Assembly (NCBI RefSeq): GCF_001902145.1
Contig: NZ_MRST01000024.1
Coordinates: forward strand, 372,001 to 436,000
Reading direction: 5' to 3'
DNA length: 64,000 nucleotides
From: Pseudomonas fluorescens
GTDB taxonomy: Bacteria; Pseudomonadota; Gammaproteobacteria; Pseudomonadales; Pseudomonadaceae
Shown here in pieces: positions 62,693 to 64,000 of the stretch; position 1 is the stretch's first letter, and each line of letters begins with the position of its first letter. Under the pieces are notes generated by a model. The model was not told the origin of the DNA. It was given only the letters and a program-made list of their open reading frames with translations, and ran no database searches. Both the position numbers and the translations under genes were made by a program.

Positions 62693-62793
62693 TGTAGGAG
62701 CGAGCTTGCTCGCGAAAAACGTCAACGATAACGCGTGTTTGCTGAATGAACGCGGCGCCTGTAAGTTTTTCGCGAGCAAGCTCGCTCCTACAG
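62693..62793. repeat. REP doublet, class B, copy 7
   Basis: It has class B arms; the spacer has CGTCAACGATAACGCGTG and CTGAATGAACGCGGCGCC. A partial class A arm (AGCTCCCACATTTT, 62802-62815) follows and overlaps the stop region of the tolC-family gene. Confidence 0.92.
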
Positions 62794-62814
62794 AGGCAAG
62801 CCAGCTCCCACATT

Positions 62815-64000
62815 TTAATAGCCGGGGCGGGCCTTGAGCTGTTCGGCGGCGGCTTTGGCCAGGTCCGGCGGCAGGAAGTCCTTGTCCGGGTTGTAGTCAG
62901 CCTTGAGATAGCGCGCCAGATCCTGCAAATCCCCTGGGTTGAGCGTGCCCGCCGCCTGCTTCAAGCGCAGGTTGTCGAGGATGTAGTCGTAGCGGCTGTT
63001 GTTGTAGTTGCGCACCGACGCGTACAGCTGGCGCTGTGAGTCCAGCACGTCGACGATGTTGCGCGTGCCCACCTGATAGCCGATTTCCGTGGCTTCCACC
63101 GCGCTCTGGTTGGAGATGATCGACTGGCGGCGGGCTTGCACCTGCTCCACATCGGTGTTGACTGCGCGGTGCAGGTTGCGGGTGTTTTCCACCACCTGGC
63201 GGCGCAGGCCTTCGCGCTGTTGCTCGGTCTGGTCGAGGCGCGAATAGGATTCGCGCACTTGCGAACTGGTGAGGCCGCCGCTATAGATCGGAATGTTCAA
63301 CCGCAGGCCGACGGTGCGTTGCGACACATCGCCGCCGTACGGGATGGGCAACTGATTCGGGTTGCTGAAGCCCAGGGCGTCGTTGTCGCCTTTTTCGTAC
63401 TGCGCCACAGCATCGAGCGTCGGTAAGTGGCCGGCCTTGCGCTGCCGGAGGGTCTCTTCGGCGGCGGTTACCGCGTAATTGCTGGCCAGCAGGTTGAGGT
63501 TCTGGCGCCCGGCAGTTTCGACCCAGGCCTTGGCGTCGTTCGGCGCCGGCGGCAGCACCGGCAGCGTGTGGACGATACCCTGGATCGAGTTGTACTGGCG
63601 GTTGGTGAGGGTGATCAGCGCTTCGAAAGCGTCGTCCACCTGGCGCTGGGCCAGGATGCGGTTGGCTCGGGCAGTGTCGTAGCTTGCCTGGGATTGCAGC
63701 ACATCGGTCTTGTCCGACAGGCCCACATCGAAGCGTTCGTTGGACTGGTCGAGCTGGCGCTTGAAGGCATTTTCTTCGGCTTTGGTCGACGCCAGGTTGT
63801 CCTGGGCGCGCAGCACGGCGAAGTAGCTTTCGGCACTTTGCAAAATCAGGTTCTGCTCGGAGGCCGACAGTTGCAGCGAGGCTTGCTCGTTGACCGCTTG
63901 GGCGGCTTGCAGCTGGAACCAGCGGTCGGCGCGAAACAGCGGCTGGCTCAGGGTGGCCCGCCAGGAATGGGCATCACGGTTGGCCGTGGCGGCCGGTTGG
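62815..64000 (-). CDS. TolC-family outer-membrane channel, N-terminus outside the window
   Basis: The frame runs from the stop at 62815 to the window edge, giving 394 residues plus stop without a start codon, so the signal peptide and first repeat lie outside. It shows the two-repeat helical layout of TolC: SWRATLSQPLFRADRWFQLQ, ANRILAQRQVDDAFEALITL, VGLRLNIPIYSGGLTSSQVR, YQVGTRNIVDVLDSQRQLYA and ARNDY-like NYNNSRYDYILDNLRLKQAA. It ends DLAKAAAEQLKARPGY. The place near waaA matches PA4974 (OpmH/TolC) in P. aeruginosa. It would serve type I secretion or drug efflux. Confidence 0.92.
   Translation of the reverse strand, partial: QPAATANRDAHSWRATLSQPLFRADRWFQLQAAQAVNEQASLQLSASEQNLILQSAESYFAVLRAQDNLASTKAEENAFKRQLDQSNERFDVGLSDKTDVLQSQASYDTARANRILAQRQVDDAFEALITLTNRQYNSIQGIVHTLPVLPPAPNDAKAWVETAGRQNLNLLASNYAVTAAEETLRQRKAGHLPTLDAVAQYEKGDNDALGFSNPNQLPIPYGGDVSQRTVGLRLNIPIYSGGLTSSQVRESYSRLDQTEQQREGLRRQVVENTRNLHRAVNTDVEQVQARRQSIISNQSAVEATEIGYQVGTRNIVDVLDSQRQLYASVRNYNNSRYDYILDNLRLKQAAGTLNPGDLQDLARYLKADYNPDKDFLPPDLAKAAAEQLKARPGY

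Overview
The window is GC-rich bacterial chromosome from the genus Pseudomonas, most likely the P. fluorescens group. The gene families, the SelO/MscK/NhaP2 and PutA/PutP neighbourhoods, the aceEF-glnE-waaFCGP block and the many Pseudomonas-type REP palindromes all agree. No rRNA, tRNA, CRISPR array, prophage or insertion sequence was recognised. Only small accessory pieces interrupt an otherwise core region.

Left part (1-13.6 kb): the end of a ParA-like ATPase gene; a DUF6124-like small gene behind a long, strongly structured leader, flanked by two inverted REP doublets; trxC on the minus strand; a higBA toxin-antitoxin operon with two operator-like repeats; then minus-strand selO, an MscK-type mechanosensitive channel, the nhaP2 antiporter and a chemoreceptor behind a sigma-28 type promoter. 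A small zapB/zapA-like pair and a long acyl-CoA dehydrogenase gene follow.

Middle part (13.7-35.2 kb): divergent putA and putP share a 461-base region with five GTTGCA motifs, the known PutA operator core. Next come a vgrG plus DUF4123 adaptor pair with no effector behind it, rlmJ, msrA, a PAS-GAF-PAS-GGDEF-EAL protein whose GGDEF motif is degenerate, aceF and aceE (pyruvate dehydrogenase E2 and E1), and glnE. The aceE-glnE gap has two matched palindromes.

Right part (35.3-64 kb): this is the lipopolysaccharide core locus. One tightly overlapping operon (waaF, waaC, waaG, waaP and three further kinase-like genes) builds and phosphorylates the inner core. A second (carbamoyltransferase, Mig-14-like, PIG-L deacetylase, two glycosyltransferases) decorates the outer core. 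Between them sit a PqqU/YncD-like TonB receptor gene on the opposite strand and a small lipoprotein gene. A minus-strand gene encodes an O-antigen ligase fused to a kinase-like domain, divergent from msbA. hldE (heptose precursor) follows, then a divergent Nudix-like protein, an aldo/keto reductase and an FAD oxidoreductase, an SMR efflux gene divergent from a LysR regulator, waaA, and the start-truncated tolC-family gene at the right edge.

Twelve REP doublets of two main sequence classes punctuate intergenic gaps. No REP-associated transposase (RAYT) gene is in the window, so they would have to be mobilised in trans.
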